Part shown: positions 1 to 8,433 of the stretch, piece by piece
How the letters are laid out: each line of letters opens with the position of its first letter
Position numbering within the stretch: position 1 is the stretch's first letter
NCBI RefSeq assembly: GCF_963677575.1
Contig: NZ_OY782038.1
Location: forward strand, 5,353,001-5,417,000
DNA from: an uncultured Draconibacterium sp.
GTDB taxonomy: Bacteria; Bacteroidota; Bacteroidia; Bacteroidales; Prolixibacteraceae
Length of the DNA: 64,000 bases
Direction: 5' to 3'
Notes under the pieces: generated by a model
Databases searched by the model: none
Told to the model about the DNA's origin: nothing
Seen by the model: the letters and a program-made list of their open reading frames with translations, nothing else
Made by a program: the position numbers and the translations under genes

Positions 1-430
1 GGTGTCCCTGGCTAACCAAATCGAACAAACGACCGGGAGTAGCAACCAAAACGTCGGTACCACTTTTTAAGCGGTCGATTTGAGGATCCTGATCAACACC
101 ACCAATAATTACGGTAGTTTTAACCCCCGTATTTTTTGAAATGGAGACAAACACTTCGTTGATCTGTTTCGCCAACTCGTGTGTTGGAACCATAATCAAA
201 CAACTTATTCCCTGAACATGTTGATTCAATTTGGCCTGTTGTATATTATGAATTACAGGAATGGCAAAAGCTGCGGTCTTTCCGGTTCCGGTTTGGGCAA
301 TGGCCAAAACATCTTCGCCCCGCAATACAGGCGGAATGGCCTTAAACTGAATATCAGTAGGCCGACGGAATCCGTTCTTTGCCAGGTTGGTTTTTATAGT
401 GTTCGATATGGAATAATCCTCGAATTTCAT
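1..430 (-). CDS. DEAD-box RNA helicase, N-terminal part (runs off the left edge)
   Basis: Reading leftward from an ATG at 430, the frame stays open to the window edge (143 codons visible). It shows a Q-motif region (GFRRPTDIQ), the Walker A motif AQTGTGKT near residues 45-52, motif Ia as PTHELA (usually PTRELA), a GG motif and motif Ib TPGR. These define a superfamily 2 DEAD-box ATP-dependent RNA helicase, which remodels RNA duplexes in ribosome assembly or mRNA decay. The DEAD box itself and the C-terminal RecA domain lie outside the window, so the subtype (RhlE-like is most likely from the start of the protein) cannot be settled. A TATCTTTG box lies just upstream. Confidence 0.93.
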   Translation of the reverse strand, partial: MKFEDYSISNTIKTNLAKNGFRRPTDIQFKAIPPVLRGEDVLAIAQTGTGKTAAFAIPVIHNIQQAKLNQHVQGISCLIMVPTHELAKQINEVFVSISKNTGVKTTVIIGGVDQDPQIDRLKSGTDVLVATPGRLFDLVSQGH

Positions 431-701
431 GAGCTGCTAATTTGCGGCAAAGATAACTGAATTTATAAAAGGAGAGACAGATGTGGGGATTGAAGGGGTG
501 AAGGATTGAGGGATTGAAGGACTGAGACTGCAAACTGAGACTGAGCACTGAGCACTGAAAACTGAGATTGAAACTTTTCCGCTCGGTGAAACTCCGTAAC
601 TTCTCCGTGAATCTCTGTGGTAAAAATTAATTGTAAAACAGAGAAATTGCTAACTGTAAACTGATACTGAGAACTGTGACTGCAAACTGAAAACTTTCCT
701 T
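431..701. repeat. Low-complexity dispersed intergenic repeat, copy 1
   Basis: The gap holds imperfect short-period repeats and no credible gene: a run of ATTGAAGG/GGATTGAGG words at about 497-523, CTGAGA/CACTGA words at about 523-570, then a stretch at about 580-625 whose reverse strand reads ACCACAGAGATTCACGG. A second CTGAAA-type run follows at about 648-690. The same words recur in two other gaps of this window (24022-24253 and 43843-44135). ORFs predicted here are repeat artefacts. Confidence 0.75.
448..455 (-). promoter_or_regulatory. Candidate -7 promoter box for the DEAD-box gene
   Basis: On the minus strand the sequence reads TATCTTTG, matching the Bacteroidota -7 consensus TAnnTTTG, 18 bases upstream of the helicase ATG. 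No convincing -33 TTG was found at the expected spacing, so this is a half-supported promoter. Confidence 0.45.
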
Positions 702-1115
702 TTAAAGCGTCGCCCAAATTCGCGCCAGAGAAAATCCGGGTGCTTTAATATTCAGGTCGAGGAAATAGCCAAAGGGTGTTTGTGCTGTTGTGAAATCGGC
801 ATTTTGCAGGCGTTTTTCTGCCAGATCGAAAAGTTCTTTGGTAAAATCAACCGATGCTTTCGATTCGGAAAGGTGAGCAAACGAGTGAAGAATTACGCTT
901 TTGCAATTGTTCTTTCGTGCGGTCCATTTCAGGTGATTAACCAGTTTTTTCTCCCGGCTTTTCACATCTTTCTTTTCGTCGCTTTCTTCAACCTGAATAA
1001 AGGCTAATATTGAATCAGAGAATTGCGCACCCTCCGTAATATCTTCAACTTCCTCAAGGTTTTTTCGTGCCGGCTGGTACGAAAACTCATCAACATACAT
1101 TACTAATACCTTCAT
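702..1115 (-). CDS. Stand-alone archaeal-type threonyl-tRNA synthetase editing domain protein
   Basis: This 137-residue protein matches the D-aminoacyl-tRNA deacylase-like editing domain that forms the N-terminus of archaeal ThrRS. It has the N-terminal strand MKVLVMYVDEFSY, the motif HSFAHLS at 77-83 and TPFGYF at 113-118. In archaea this domain removes serine from mischarged tRNA-Thr. Here it is free-standing, with no catalytic or anticodon-binding domain. By eye the lysine that follows the FGWY motif in the Pyrococcus domain, and that I recall as functionally important, is Leu119 here. Substrate and activity are therefore inferred. It may be a trans-editing factor or a diverged deacylase. 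The nearest upstream genes encode haem-binding proteins with no obvious link. Confidence 0.8.
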   Translation of the reverse strand: MKVLVMYVDEFSYQPARKNLEEVEDITEGAQFSDSILAFIQVEESDEKKDVKSREKKLVNHLKWTARKNNCKSVILHSFAHLSESKASVDFTKELFDLAEKRLQNADFTTAQTPFGYFLDLNIKAPGFSLARIWATL

Positions 1116-1164
1116 TTCTTCGGTTTTGGGTAAAGATAATATTTATGAGAGTTAAAATAAAAAC

Positions 1165-1638
1165 TTATTCGTCGGCAGCGTTGGCTAGCAATTCTTCAGC
1201 CAGTTTTGTGGTCCAGTCGCAAAGTTCTGCAATTTGTTCGTCGCTTAATTTTGCTTTAGGATGAATGGTACGGTACGATTTTAATGGCATGGATTTTCGT
1301 TCCGTTTCCTGGCAAATTTCTTCCAGTTTGGTAATCTTTTCAAAAATATCCATGGTTCCCCATTCCGAAAAATTGAGTTCGGATTTACCTTCGGTTATAT
1401 GATTATCCACCATCCACGAAACAGGAGCAATATGGTTATACCACCAGTAGTTTGTATGGTTCGAATGGCAATCCAAACACGCATTTGTTAAAAGGGTTTG
1501 GATATTTTCAGGAACTTCAACCTGGTTGAAAATATGATTGCTGCTTACTCCATCGCTATTTTTTTCGGGTTGAAAAAACTGGATAACGATAAAAGCAAGC
1601 AGCAATATAATTACTAAAAATCGAAGTATTCGGCGCAT
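1165..1638 (-). CDS. Haem-binding domain protein (CxxCH), membrane-anchored
   Basis: The 157-residue protein begins with an uncleaved or signal-type hydrophobic segment (residues 3-22), then a periplasmic domain with a c-type haem motif CLDCH at 54-58. It also has the family pattern WWYNHIAPVSW followed by NHITEGK and LNFSEW. This is the small haem-binding domain (Haem_bd type) common in Bacteroidota, with His and Cys ligands for covalent haem c. The C-terminus HPKAKLSDEQIAELCDW resembles the end of its upstream neighbour, so the two look like diverged paralogues. One base separates the genes, implying one transcript. An electron-transfer or sensing role is inferred only. Confidence 0.85.
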   Translation of the reverse strand: MRRILRFLVIILLLAFIVIQFFQPEKNSDGVSSNHIFNQVEVPENIQTLLTNACLDCHSNHTNYWWYNHIAPVSWMVDNHITEGKSELNFSEWGTMDIFEKITKLEEICQETERKSMPLKSYRTIHPKAKLSDEQIAELCDWTTKLAEELLANAADE

Positions 1639-1639
1639 A

Positions 1640-2020
1640 TTACATTTCTTTTACCACCGATTCTGCTTCTTTTTTCGACCAATCTAATAACAGTTGTTTA
1701 TGCTCATCACTTAATGCTTTGTCCGGAAATCTTTCCAGAAATTTTTTTGGTGGCATTTCACTTTTTTCAAGTACTTCACCAATTTCTTTATAAGTACTGA
1801 TCATTTTTATTTTCGAAAGGCTGTCGAGTTTATTGAAGTCAAGCTCTTTTTTTCCGTCCTCATTTCTGGAGTCGGTATTGTGGCATCCAAAACACGAATT
1901 TTGTATTACCTCTTTAACATCATCGGGCATGGCTGGTGTCTTTGTTGGTTTGTTGGTGCCTAACGCAACCAGGCTAAGAACAAAGAAGAATGCAACGAAA
2001 ATTGATAATGACTTTTTCAT
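1640..2020 (-). CDS. Small haem-binding (CxxCH) exported protein
   Basis: This 126-residue protein has a signal peptide (residues 1-21) and one c-type haem motif, CFGCH, at 43-47. The rest is charged and helical, ending in FPDKALSDEHKQLLLDW, which parallels the end of the downstream haem protein. It lacks the WWxxNHI...G segment of that protein, so it is a reduced version of the fold. It is the first gene of a two-gene transcript, with one base between the genes. Likely periplasmic and covalently haemylated by the Ccs/Ccm machinery; the redox partner is unknown. Confidence 0.82.
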   Translation of the reverse strand: MKKSLSIFVAFFFVLSLVALGTNKPTKTPAMPDDVKEVIQNSCFGCHNTDSRNEDGKKELDFNKLDSLSKIKMISTYKEIGEVLEKSEMPPKKFLERFPDKALSDEHKQLLLDWSKKEAESVVKEM

Positions 2021-2168
2021 AATTATTTTTTATTAGTTATGGTTATGTGCAATATAAAACACAATACTTGAGTTTTTGTTGAAAAGTTTCGTGATTGATA
2101 TAAATTGACTAAAAAATACGTAATTTACGCGAAAATTAAATTATTTACCCTGCAAAAACCATTTAAGA

Positions 2169-4352
2169 ATGCGTTTGTATATTCCAGTTTTAATTTTGTT
2201 CATTTTTGTGTGTAACTCGGTAAATGCACAGTTATCGGAAGGAGGTTTTCCTTTGCAGGTTGTTACTTTAAAAAGCACCGGCAGGGCGTTTGTAAAAATG
2301 CCGGTACTAAAACAAAGTGTTATTGAAATTGCAATGGACTCCAATAATGCATCCGATTCGCAATTAAAGTCTTTAACTTTTGCGCACGCTTTTAATGTTG
2401 ATATTAATCCTTCAAATTCGGGAGTGTGGTATTCAACAAACGCTGGTTTTAATGTTTGGCGCATTACCATTTCGTCAGATAACGCTTATTCACTCAATCT
2501 TATTTTCGATGATTTTAAGTTAAACAAAAAAGGGCGTTTATTTATTTATAACGAAGAAAATAACCAGTACCTCGGTGCTTTTACAGCGCGAAACAATAAG
2601 CCATCACATAAATTTGCTGTTGCACCTGTTGCCGGCGACAAAATTACCGTTCAGTATGAAGTTCCTGAAGAACAAGGAACTCCGGATGATTTTCGGATTA
2701 CTCGTGTAAACCACGATTTTATGGGGATTTTGAAATTCGATAGACGACCTATAAACGGAGAACCGGCCGGTGAGTGTAATGTTGATGTGAATTGCGAAAT
2801 TGGTGATCGCTGGAGTGAGGTAAAAGATGCTGTTTGCCGCTTAATTGTTGATGGCCGGGAAGTATGTACCGGAACGTTACTGAACAATACTGCAGAAGAC
2901 CAACGACCTTATGTAATATCTGCATCGCATTGTTACGACCAATGGGATTTGGCCGAAACAACGGTTTATACTTTTAATTACGAAAGTCCTTATTGTGCTC
3001 CGTTGGATGGCGACCCCATTCATTCGCTTTCAGGAGCGATTATGAAAGCACATTACGACAGCCTGGATTTTGCATTGGTAGAATTAGATGACCTTCCGCC
3101 TCCTGATTTTAGGCCGTATTTTGCAGGTTGGGATCGGTCGCCCGGATTACCCGATTCATCGGTAAGTATTCACCACCCGATGGGCGATATTAAAAAGATT
3201 TCGGTTGATTACGATGCCCCGGAATATGCAACATTTACTTCGTCGTCGATTAAAAATCCAACAAACGGATCGTTAAATATATTGCGATGGGACGAGGGCG
3301 TTACAGAAGTTGGTTCTTCGGGTGGAGCATTGTTTAGTATGAACGAACAGGTGATAGGAACGTTGTCGGGAGGAGCTGCATATTGCGGAAATCCGGTGAA
3401 CGATTATTATGCCCGTTTTTCTATGCAGTGGGACTACAGTTCCGACACCACAAAACAACTAAAACATTGGCTCGATCCTAAAGGAACGGGGGCTTTGTCG
3501 TTAAACGGAAAACAATTTAATACCAATGAGGACTTGTGTAACGCTTTCACAAATTTAACTGATGCGGATGAACACGAAAATATTGCTCTTACCGTTTCGG
3601 GCGAAAGTGAAGGTTATTGGGGGGGGACTAATTCGGCCGGAATAACAGAAATTGTGGAGCGTTTTTCGATTGACGGTGATGAAATTCTGGATGGGGTTTC
3701 GTTTGGTGTTGGGAAACTGGTTACTCATAATAACAATAGCCGGATAACCGTGAAAGTGTACGATGGCGATATTTATCCTGAGGATTTGCTGTATAGCAAA
3801 GAGGTTAATATTGACCACTGGGCTGAAGATGCCATGAACTTTGTAAGTTTTGATCAGATGGTGGAGCCTGCCGGAGATTTCTTTGTAGGTTTTGAATTGA
3901 GTGCAGTAAATGTTGCCGATACCTTTGCAATCTATCAATCGTTACGCGAATATGAAAATGCCGGCAATCATCTCTATTTGTTGCAAAACGGTATCTGGGA
4001 AAGTTTCGCATCGTTGAATACCCAAAACTACGCCATGGTTAATGTTATGGAGTTGGTGGCCTGTAATTACCTCATTTCAACGGATACGCCAGTTGTTGAT
4101 CAACCGGAGAATGTTTGGGTTTATCCAAATCCAACAGCCGGCGAATTAAACCTCGAATCGGATAGAGAAATTAATCCGGAGGATGTTGTGGTGTTCAACC
4201 TTATCGGGCAGGAAATGAAAACTTCAGTTATGAAAACCGATAATTTCCGCATAACACTGAATCTGCTTGGAAAAACTGCCGGTGTTTATTTTGTGCGTTT
4301 TCCTTACGGAGATTCGTTTGTTACCCGAAAAATATCATTTGTTCCCTGGTAA
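2169..4352 (+). CDS. Secreted trypsin-like serine protease with type IX secretion sorting domain
   Basis: The 727-residue product starts with a signal peptide ending near residue 20. An N-terminal beta-rich region (about 22-190) precedes a chymotrypsin-fold protease domain similar to lysyl endopeptidases. The triad is visible: His254 in ISASHC, Asp300 in LDFALVEL and Ser384 in GSSGG. Paired cysteines suit an extracellular enzyme. After a second beta-sandwich (about 470-630), the C-terminus begins VYPNPTAGE and ends in a MSV-like FVRF..ITRK-type strand, the type A T9SS sorting signal. The protein is therefore probably exported through SprA and anchored or released. Cleavage specificity for Lys is an inference from family resemblance. 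Convergent with the next gene, 17 bases away. Confidence 0.88.
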   Translation: MRLYIPVLILFIFVCNSVNAQLSEGGFPLQVVTLKSTGRAFVKMPVLKQSVIEIAMDSNNASDSQLKSLTFAHAFNVDINPSNSGVWYSTNAGFNVWRITISSDNAYSLNLIFDDFKLNKKGRLFIYNEENNQYLGAFTARNNKPSHKFAVAPVAGDKITVQYEVPEEQGTPDDFRITRVNHDFMGILKFDRRPINGEPAGECNVDVNCEIGDRWSEVKDAVCRLIVDGREVCTGTLLNNTAEDQRPYVISASHCYDQWDLAETTVYTFNYESPYCAPLDGDPIHSLSGAIMKAHYDSLDFALVELDDLPPPDFRPYFAGWDRSPGLPDSSVSIHHPMGDIKKISVDYDAPEYATFTSSSIKNPTNGSLNILRWDEGVTEVGSSGGALFSMNEQVIGTLSGGAAYCGNPVNDYYARFSMQWDYSSDTTKQLKHWLDPKGTGALSLNGKQFNTNEDLCNAFTNLTDADEHENIALTVSGESEGYWGGTNSAGITEIVERFSIDGDEILDGVSFGVGKLVTHNNNSRITVKVYDGDIYPEDLLYSKEVNIDHWAEDAMNFVSFDQMVEPAGDFFVGFELSAVNVADTFAIYQSLREYENAGNHLYLLQNGIWESFASLNTQNYAMVNVMELVACNYLISTDTPVVDQPENVWVYPNPTAGELNLESDREINPEDVVVFNLIGQEMKTSVMKTDNFRITLNLLGKTAGVYFVRFPYGDSFVTRKISFVPW

Positions 4353-4369
4353 CTTAAGGCATCATTTTT

Positions 4370-4843
4370 CTATTCCGGCTTAAAAGGAAACGATGAATGG
4401 TGTAGATTAAGTTTTAACGAGTTATCGGCAGCTCTGAAAAAACCCATCGTATATTCTACTTTTGTTTCCGCTCCTTCGGCATCAATAAAAAAGTAGTTTC
4501 CCATGATGATTGCCTGCTTAAAATTGGCTATAAAACCATGGACTTCAAAACGTACTTTTTCCCATGGTTGAAGTGCAAATCCCTGGTCTTCCGGGAAATT
4601 GTCATTTCCTCCAACGAAGTACGAAAGTGCCTCTTCTTTGGTGGCTCTGAATTGCGGATCGGTAGCTTTTGTAGGCTTAAAAAGTACTTTGCTTTCGCCG
4701 TAACCGTACAGATCGGCAATGTGCTCTTTAGCTGCTTCTGCATAATCTCCTTTTGCGGTGTAAATCTTACCAATGTGAATAATTCCGTTACCCCAGTCGT
4801 ATTGACGCTGTAGAATATCTTCTTTACTGAATTGTTCATTCAT
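4370..4843 (-). CDS. NTF2/SnoaL-like small protein (family often mislabelled phosphoribosyl-AMP cyclohydrolase)
   Basis: This 157-residue cytoplasmic protein has an N-terminal helix (QRQYDWGNGIIHIG), a central ALSYFVGG segment and the ending YTMGFFRAADNSLKLNLHHSS. This layout fits the cone-shaped NTF2/SnoaL/CaMKII-association fold, where strands end in a conserved HHSS. I recognise the family as a widespread conserved one that pipelines sometimes name phosphoribosyl-AMP cyclohydrolase, but none of the HisI zinc or catalytic motifs are present, so that name should not be used. Function is unknown. It is followed on the same strand side by a thioredoxin-domain gene upstream at 4886. Confidence 0.6.
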   Translation of the reverse strand: MNEQFSKEDILQRQYDWGNGIIHIGKIYTAKGDYAEAAKEHIADLYGYGESKVLFKPTKATDPQFRATKEEALSYFVGGNDNFPEDQGFALQPWEKVRFEVHGFIANFKQAIIMGNYFFIDAEGAETKVEYTMGFFRAADNSLKLNLHHSSFPFKPE

Positions 4844-4885
4844 TTTCCTGCAATTTTTTATTCAAGATAACAGGTTTAAATGAGC

Positions 4886-6292
4886 TTAGTTCAAATCAAA
4901 CGGTATAATTCCTTTTAATTGTTCCACGGTCATTTTTTTACCGATGATTTTTTTGTTTTCGTCAAGCAGATAAACGCCGGGTGTTTTTCGGGCGTCGTAC
5001 TTAATTTTAAAGCGCGAGGTGTGTTGCGGATCCCAAACATTTATCCAATCGAGCATGTCATGTTTAGCCAAAAACTCGGTCCATTCGGCCTTGTCGTCCA
5101 TCGAATAAATGGCATATACAGTCAGTCCTTTGTCTTTGTAGGGCAGGTACACTTCTTTGTAGAATTCGGGAACAAAAACCTTACAATGCGAACAATTGGG
5201 CTCGTAAATGAGAACTACCGTTAATTTCGAATCGATCTGGTGAAGGTTGACAAATTCACCGTCGAAATTTTCGAGTGTGAGGTCTGGAGCAATTTCCCCG
5301 ATCAGGTTGTCTTGCATAAACAGTACATTCTCGCGAATGGCTTCCAACGATTCTTCTGTTGCCCAGAATGCTTCGCCACTCAAATAATAATCGCGGGCAA
5401 TGTCAATAAACAGGGCGTCCATGCCCATAATATTGCTGTTAATACTGCCATTCAGGAAAAAAGACGTGGCAAACTGAAACAGGCGTTTATTGGGCTTTAC
5501 ATCTTCAATAAATTGGTAAACGTACGGCTTTACTGAATCATAGTCGGGGTACAAAACTTTGTTAAACCAGGTTTCCAGTTTTGCTTTATAAAATGGCGTG
5601 AACAGATAACGCTCGTCGGTGTAATCGAAATAATCCCAAAAATGTTCTCTCTGATAGTTAAATTGAGCCATAAGCAGCAAGGAATCGTTTTTCTGAACTT
5701 CTTTTGGTAGCGTTGACTGATCGAGTGTCGGAACATAATTTGCCGTTAAAAATTTGTAGAGAAATGAGTCGGGGAACTTTTTATCAATCATATTCCAATA
5801 ATCGTGCATTTCGTTGTTTAATGCCTCGCGTTGTTGGGCAATTTTGTTTCTTTCTGCAGCATCGGCATTTTGGTAGGCCTGGTTTAACGCGGCACTCTGT
5901 TGTTGCAGGCTTCCCAGAAAATTCATGTAATCGACAAAAGCTTCTGATTCTGCTGCACCTTCTATCTTCGCATCCTTACCCTCGTATGTGGAGTTGCTTA
6001 TTTTAAAATCCTGATCGGCACCCAGCAAGAAGTCAAAATGATGGTCTTTATCTACCAATATTTTATACAAACCTTGCGTTAACAGACTGTCGCCGGTAAA
6101 TACGCCATGCCCGTTTGAATCGAGAGTGGTCGTGTCGGCACCATAAATTTTGCCGAGGTAATGATAGGCCAATTGAACCGTTTTATTTGGGGCTCCATCA
6201 AGGTGTACTTCAATGTTATAGTGCTGTGCGCTAAGCTGAAAACTAAAAAATAGGAAAAACAGAAATACGAATCGTGTCATAAGCAATTTCAA
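4886..6292 (-). CDS. TlpA-like thiol:disulfide oxidoreductase with DUF4369/DUF5106-type N-terminus
   Basis: The 468-residue exported protein has a signal peptide (1-22) and a beta-rich N-terminal domain (about 24-115) of the DUF4369 kind. A long helical middle with a glutamine-rich segment (about 125-320) resembles DUF5106. The C-terminal thioredoxin fold (about 335-468) has the redox pair Cys367-Ser-His-Cys370 in EPNCSHC and the cis-proline loop KTPGVYLLD. It probably reduces or exchanges disulfides of envelope proteins, as other Bacteroidota TlpA/ResA proteins do. The CSHC motif differs from the usual CxPC, which tunes redox potential. The gene stands alone with a 100-base gap to the divergent glycosyltransferase. 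Confidence 0.87.
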   Translation of the reverse strand: MKLLMTRFVFLFFLFFSFQLSAQHYNIEVHLDGAPNKTVQLAYHYLGKIYGADTTTLDSNGHGVFTGDSLLTQGLYKILVDKDHHFDFLLGADQDFKISNSTYEGKDAKIEGAAESEAFVDYMNFLGSLQQQSAALNQAYQNADAAERNKIAQQREALNNEMHDYWNMIDKKFPDSFLYKFLTANYVPTLDQSTLPKEVQKNDSLLLMAQFNYQREHFWDYFDYTDERYLFTPFYKAKLETWFNKVLYPDYDSVKPYVYQFIEDVKPNKRLFQFATSFFLNGSINSNIMGMDALFIDIARDYYLSGEAFWATEESLEAIRENVLFMQDNLIGEIAPDLTLENFDGEFVNLHQIDSKLTVVLIYEPNCSHCKVFVPEFYKEVYLPYKDKGLTVYAIYSMDDKAEWTEFLAKHDMLDWINVWDPQHTSRFKIKYDARKTPGVYLLDENKKIIGKKMTVEQLKGIIPFDLN

Positions 6293-6393
6293 ATAAAGTC
6301 TTAAAAATAGAATAATTACACGAAATGGCTTCTTTACAGAATAATTGTTTTGAACGCGAAATGTTGTAAATTCAAGCCCTGTAAAAAGGAACT

Positions 6394-7296
6394 ATGCTTT
6401 CGGTAAATATCCCGGTATATAACATTGAAGTGGTGGATTTGGTTAACGAACTTCATCAACAAGCTACAAATTTGAACATTGATTTTGAAATCAGGGTTTA
6501 CGATGATGGTTCGGACGAGATTTTTAAATCGCTGAACCGCATCATTAAAAACAAACCAAATGTTGTGTACAACGAGATGGATAAAAACCTTGGCAGAGCC
6601 GCTATTCGTAATAAAATGGGAGCCGACTCTGTGTTTGATTGGCTGTTGTTTATTGATGCCGACTCGAAAATTCTCAGCTCCAATTATCTGAAAAATTACC
6701 TGGAAAAGCGAAAGGAAAACTGCGTGTTGTGTGGAGGAACAGCTTATTCGAATCATAAACCTGCAGATCCGGAAAAGTTGTTTCGATGGACCTACGGCAC
6801 ACATCGCGAGGCGGTATCGGCATCAGTTCGTAACCGAAGCAAAGGATTTATAATTACCTCAAATAATTTCTTTCTTGCAAAGGAAATTTTTGAACGGGTA
6901 CATTTTAGGGATGAATTACGTGAATACGGGCACGAAGATACATTGCTGGGATACGACTTGTTTTGTGCCGGCGTTGAAATCTTTCATGTCGATAATCCGC
7001 TGGAACACACAGGTATTGAAAGTGCTCAGGCATTTTTGAAAAAGAGTTGCCTGGCGCTCGATAATTTGAAAAAGATAGGAGAGGAGTTGCTTGATGGCGA
7101 CCGGATGTTTTACCGGCAGGTAAACTTTTTGCGAAAACATAAACGGATAACTTTTTTTATTCCATCGCGAACTATCGGGCGACTTTTCAGAAAGTATCGC
7201 GATAAAATGGAAGAGAACTTAAAAGGTACTCGTCCTTCGTTATTGATTTTCGATTTGTATAAGTTGGGCTATTATGCGGGCATAAAAAACCGCTGA
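6394..7296 (+). CDS. Family 2 glycosyltransferase
   Basis: The 300-residue protein starts directly with the GT-A fold: SVNIPVYN near residue 3, a D-D-G-S nucleotide-binding turn (YDDGSDE at about 36), NLGRAAIRN, and the metal-binding DxD as IDADS near residue 89. A later EYGHEDTLLGYDL segment holds the acceptor-side ED motif, and a C-terminal basic region follows. It transfers a sugar from an NDP-donor, probably to a surface polysaccharide or lipid; donor and acceptor cannot be read from sequence. It is a single gene without other polysaccharide genes next to it, which is unusual for this family. Confidence 0.87.
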   Translation: MLSVNIPVYNIEVVDLVNELHQQATNLNIDFEIRVYDDGSDEIFKSLNRIIKNKPNVVYNEMDKNLGRAAIRNKMGADSVFDWLLFIDADSKILSSNYLKNYLEKRKENCVLCGGTAYSNHKPADPEKLFRWTYGTHREAVSASVRNRSKGFIITSNNFFLAKEIFERVHFRDELREYGHEDTLLGYDLFCAGVEIFHVDNPLEHTGIESAQAFLKKSCLALDNLKKIGEELLDGDRMFYRQVNFLRKHKRITFFIPSRTIGRLFRKYRDKMEENLKGTRPSLLIFDLYKLGYYAGIKNR

Positions 7297-7317
7297 CAAA
7301 AAATTGCCAACGGTTTT
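7286..7317 (+). terminator. Weak terminator-like hairpin after the glycosyltransferase
   Basis: AAAACCG (7286-7292) pairs with CGGTTTT (7311-7317) around an 18-base loop. It overlaps the last codons of the glycosyltransferase. The stem is short and the loop long, so support is limited. Confidence 0.35.
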
Positions 7318-7340
7318 AAATATGTTGTATAGTTTAAGTG

Positions 7341-8384
7341 TTAATCATCAAGTTCGATATCGCCGTAACGGCTTGTAACAGTAACTTTTCCACCTTCTCC
7401 CGAACCAACTTTTCCAACAACCGTGCTTTTGTGATTATCTTTAATACGGTTTCCTGTAAATTCGTCTTCAGGATATGAAATACCGCAGTAATCGCAGCTG
7501 GCATCGAGTGAGTAATTACCATCATCAAGCCCCAGTGATATTTTACCGTAACTGTTGGTAATGTCGATAAAGTCAAAGTCTGCTCCAACTTCGTCAACTT
7601 TAATGCCTCCGTAGCCCGATTCAACTTTTAAGCTTTTCGCCAATTCTTCAATTTTAATATTAGTGTACTTAATCTCAGCAACCATCGACTCCAGTTCTTC
7701 AAATTTAAACTTGTCGTATTTCGATTCAATAACTACCGACTTACATTCTTCAACGCTGATGTTCGAGTATTTCGATTCGATATTTAACGAAGTAGCTTCT
7801 TCAATATCAAGAGGCGAGTAACTCACGTCAATATCCATGTGCGAAACTTCGCCAATATTTGCGTTTCCGTAGGCCAGCGATAAGTTGAGCGAACCGCTTT
7901 CAGGTGTAGTTAATTCGTAAGCAGTAAAGTTACCGTACTTACAGTTAAACTCGCCGTTTCCGGTAAGTCGGGCAACAATGGTATTGCCGTACTTGTTGTT
8001 GATTTTCAGATCTTTGTCGGAAGGAATGTTCACTTCATAATCGATGCTAAAACGTCGGTTACTTTTAAAGTTATTTTCAATTTCGGTTACCGCTTTTACA
8101 GCACTTCCCGATTTTCGGATGGTTACTTCCAACATATCCAGTAAATCATCGGCTTTGTTCTCGTTAGGTGCATCAACGGTTATTGTTACATGAACGACAA
8201 CTGAATCGCCTCCTGTATTATTGATTTTTACCTCGCCAAAACGGTTGTCGATTTCCAGTGATGATACCTCATTGTTTAACCATGACTCATGGAACTCCTT
8301 TGTTTTTTCTTCAGCTAAAACTGTTGTTCCGGCCGACAAAATGCCGATCATAAACAGTGCTGCAATTCTTTTTAATGCCTTCAT
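7341..8384 (-). CDS. Exported DUF4097-type beta-solenoid protein
   Basis: This 347-residue protein has a signal peptide ending near residue 24, then about twenty short beta-strand repeats of the kind seen in DUF4097/GIN-type surface proteins (LEIDNRFGEVKI, LKINNKYGNTIV, LNIESKYSNISV, VVIESKYDKFKF and so on). Each repeat centres on a Y/F-G or Y-S/D turn, suggesting a right-handed beta-helix. It has one CDYC pair near residue 316. It is the third gene of an ECF sigma / anti-sigma operon, 49 bases after the anti-sigma gene, so it is probably produced with and perhaps sensed by that module. Role inferred only. Confidence 0.8.
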   Translation of the reverse strand: MKALKRIAALFMIGILSAGTTVLAEEKTKEFHESWLNNEVSSLEIDNRFGEVKINNTGGDSVVVHVTITVDAPNENKADDLLDMLEVTIRKSGSAVKAVTEIENNFKSNRRFSIDYEVNIPSDKDLKINNKYGNTIVARLTGNGEFNCKYGNFTAYELTTPESGSLNLSLAYGNANIGEVSHMDIDVSYSPLDIEEATSLNIESKYSNISVEECKSVVIESKYDKFKFEELESMVAEIKYTNIKIEELAKSLKVESGYGGIKVDEVGADFDFIDITNSYGKISLGLDDGNYSLDASCDYCGISYPEDEFTGNRIKDNHKSTVVGKVGSGEGGKVTVTSRYGDIELDD

Positions 8385-8433
8385 TTTATTCTGGTTTTAA
8401 TTTTTACTATTAATACTTTCCAGCCATCTTGTA

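Noticed and set aside
463..717. Minus-strand open frame of 84 codons in the first repeat gap
   Set aside because: Its residues only reflect repeated CTGAGA/TCAATC words; no start signal or recognisable domain.
4370..4843. Annotation as phosphoribosyl-AMP cyclohydrolase
   Set aside because: HisI catalytic and zinc motifs are absent; the shape fits an NTF2/SnoaL-like fold better.
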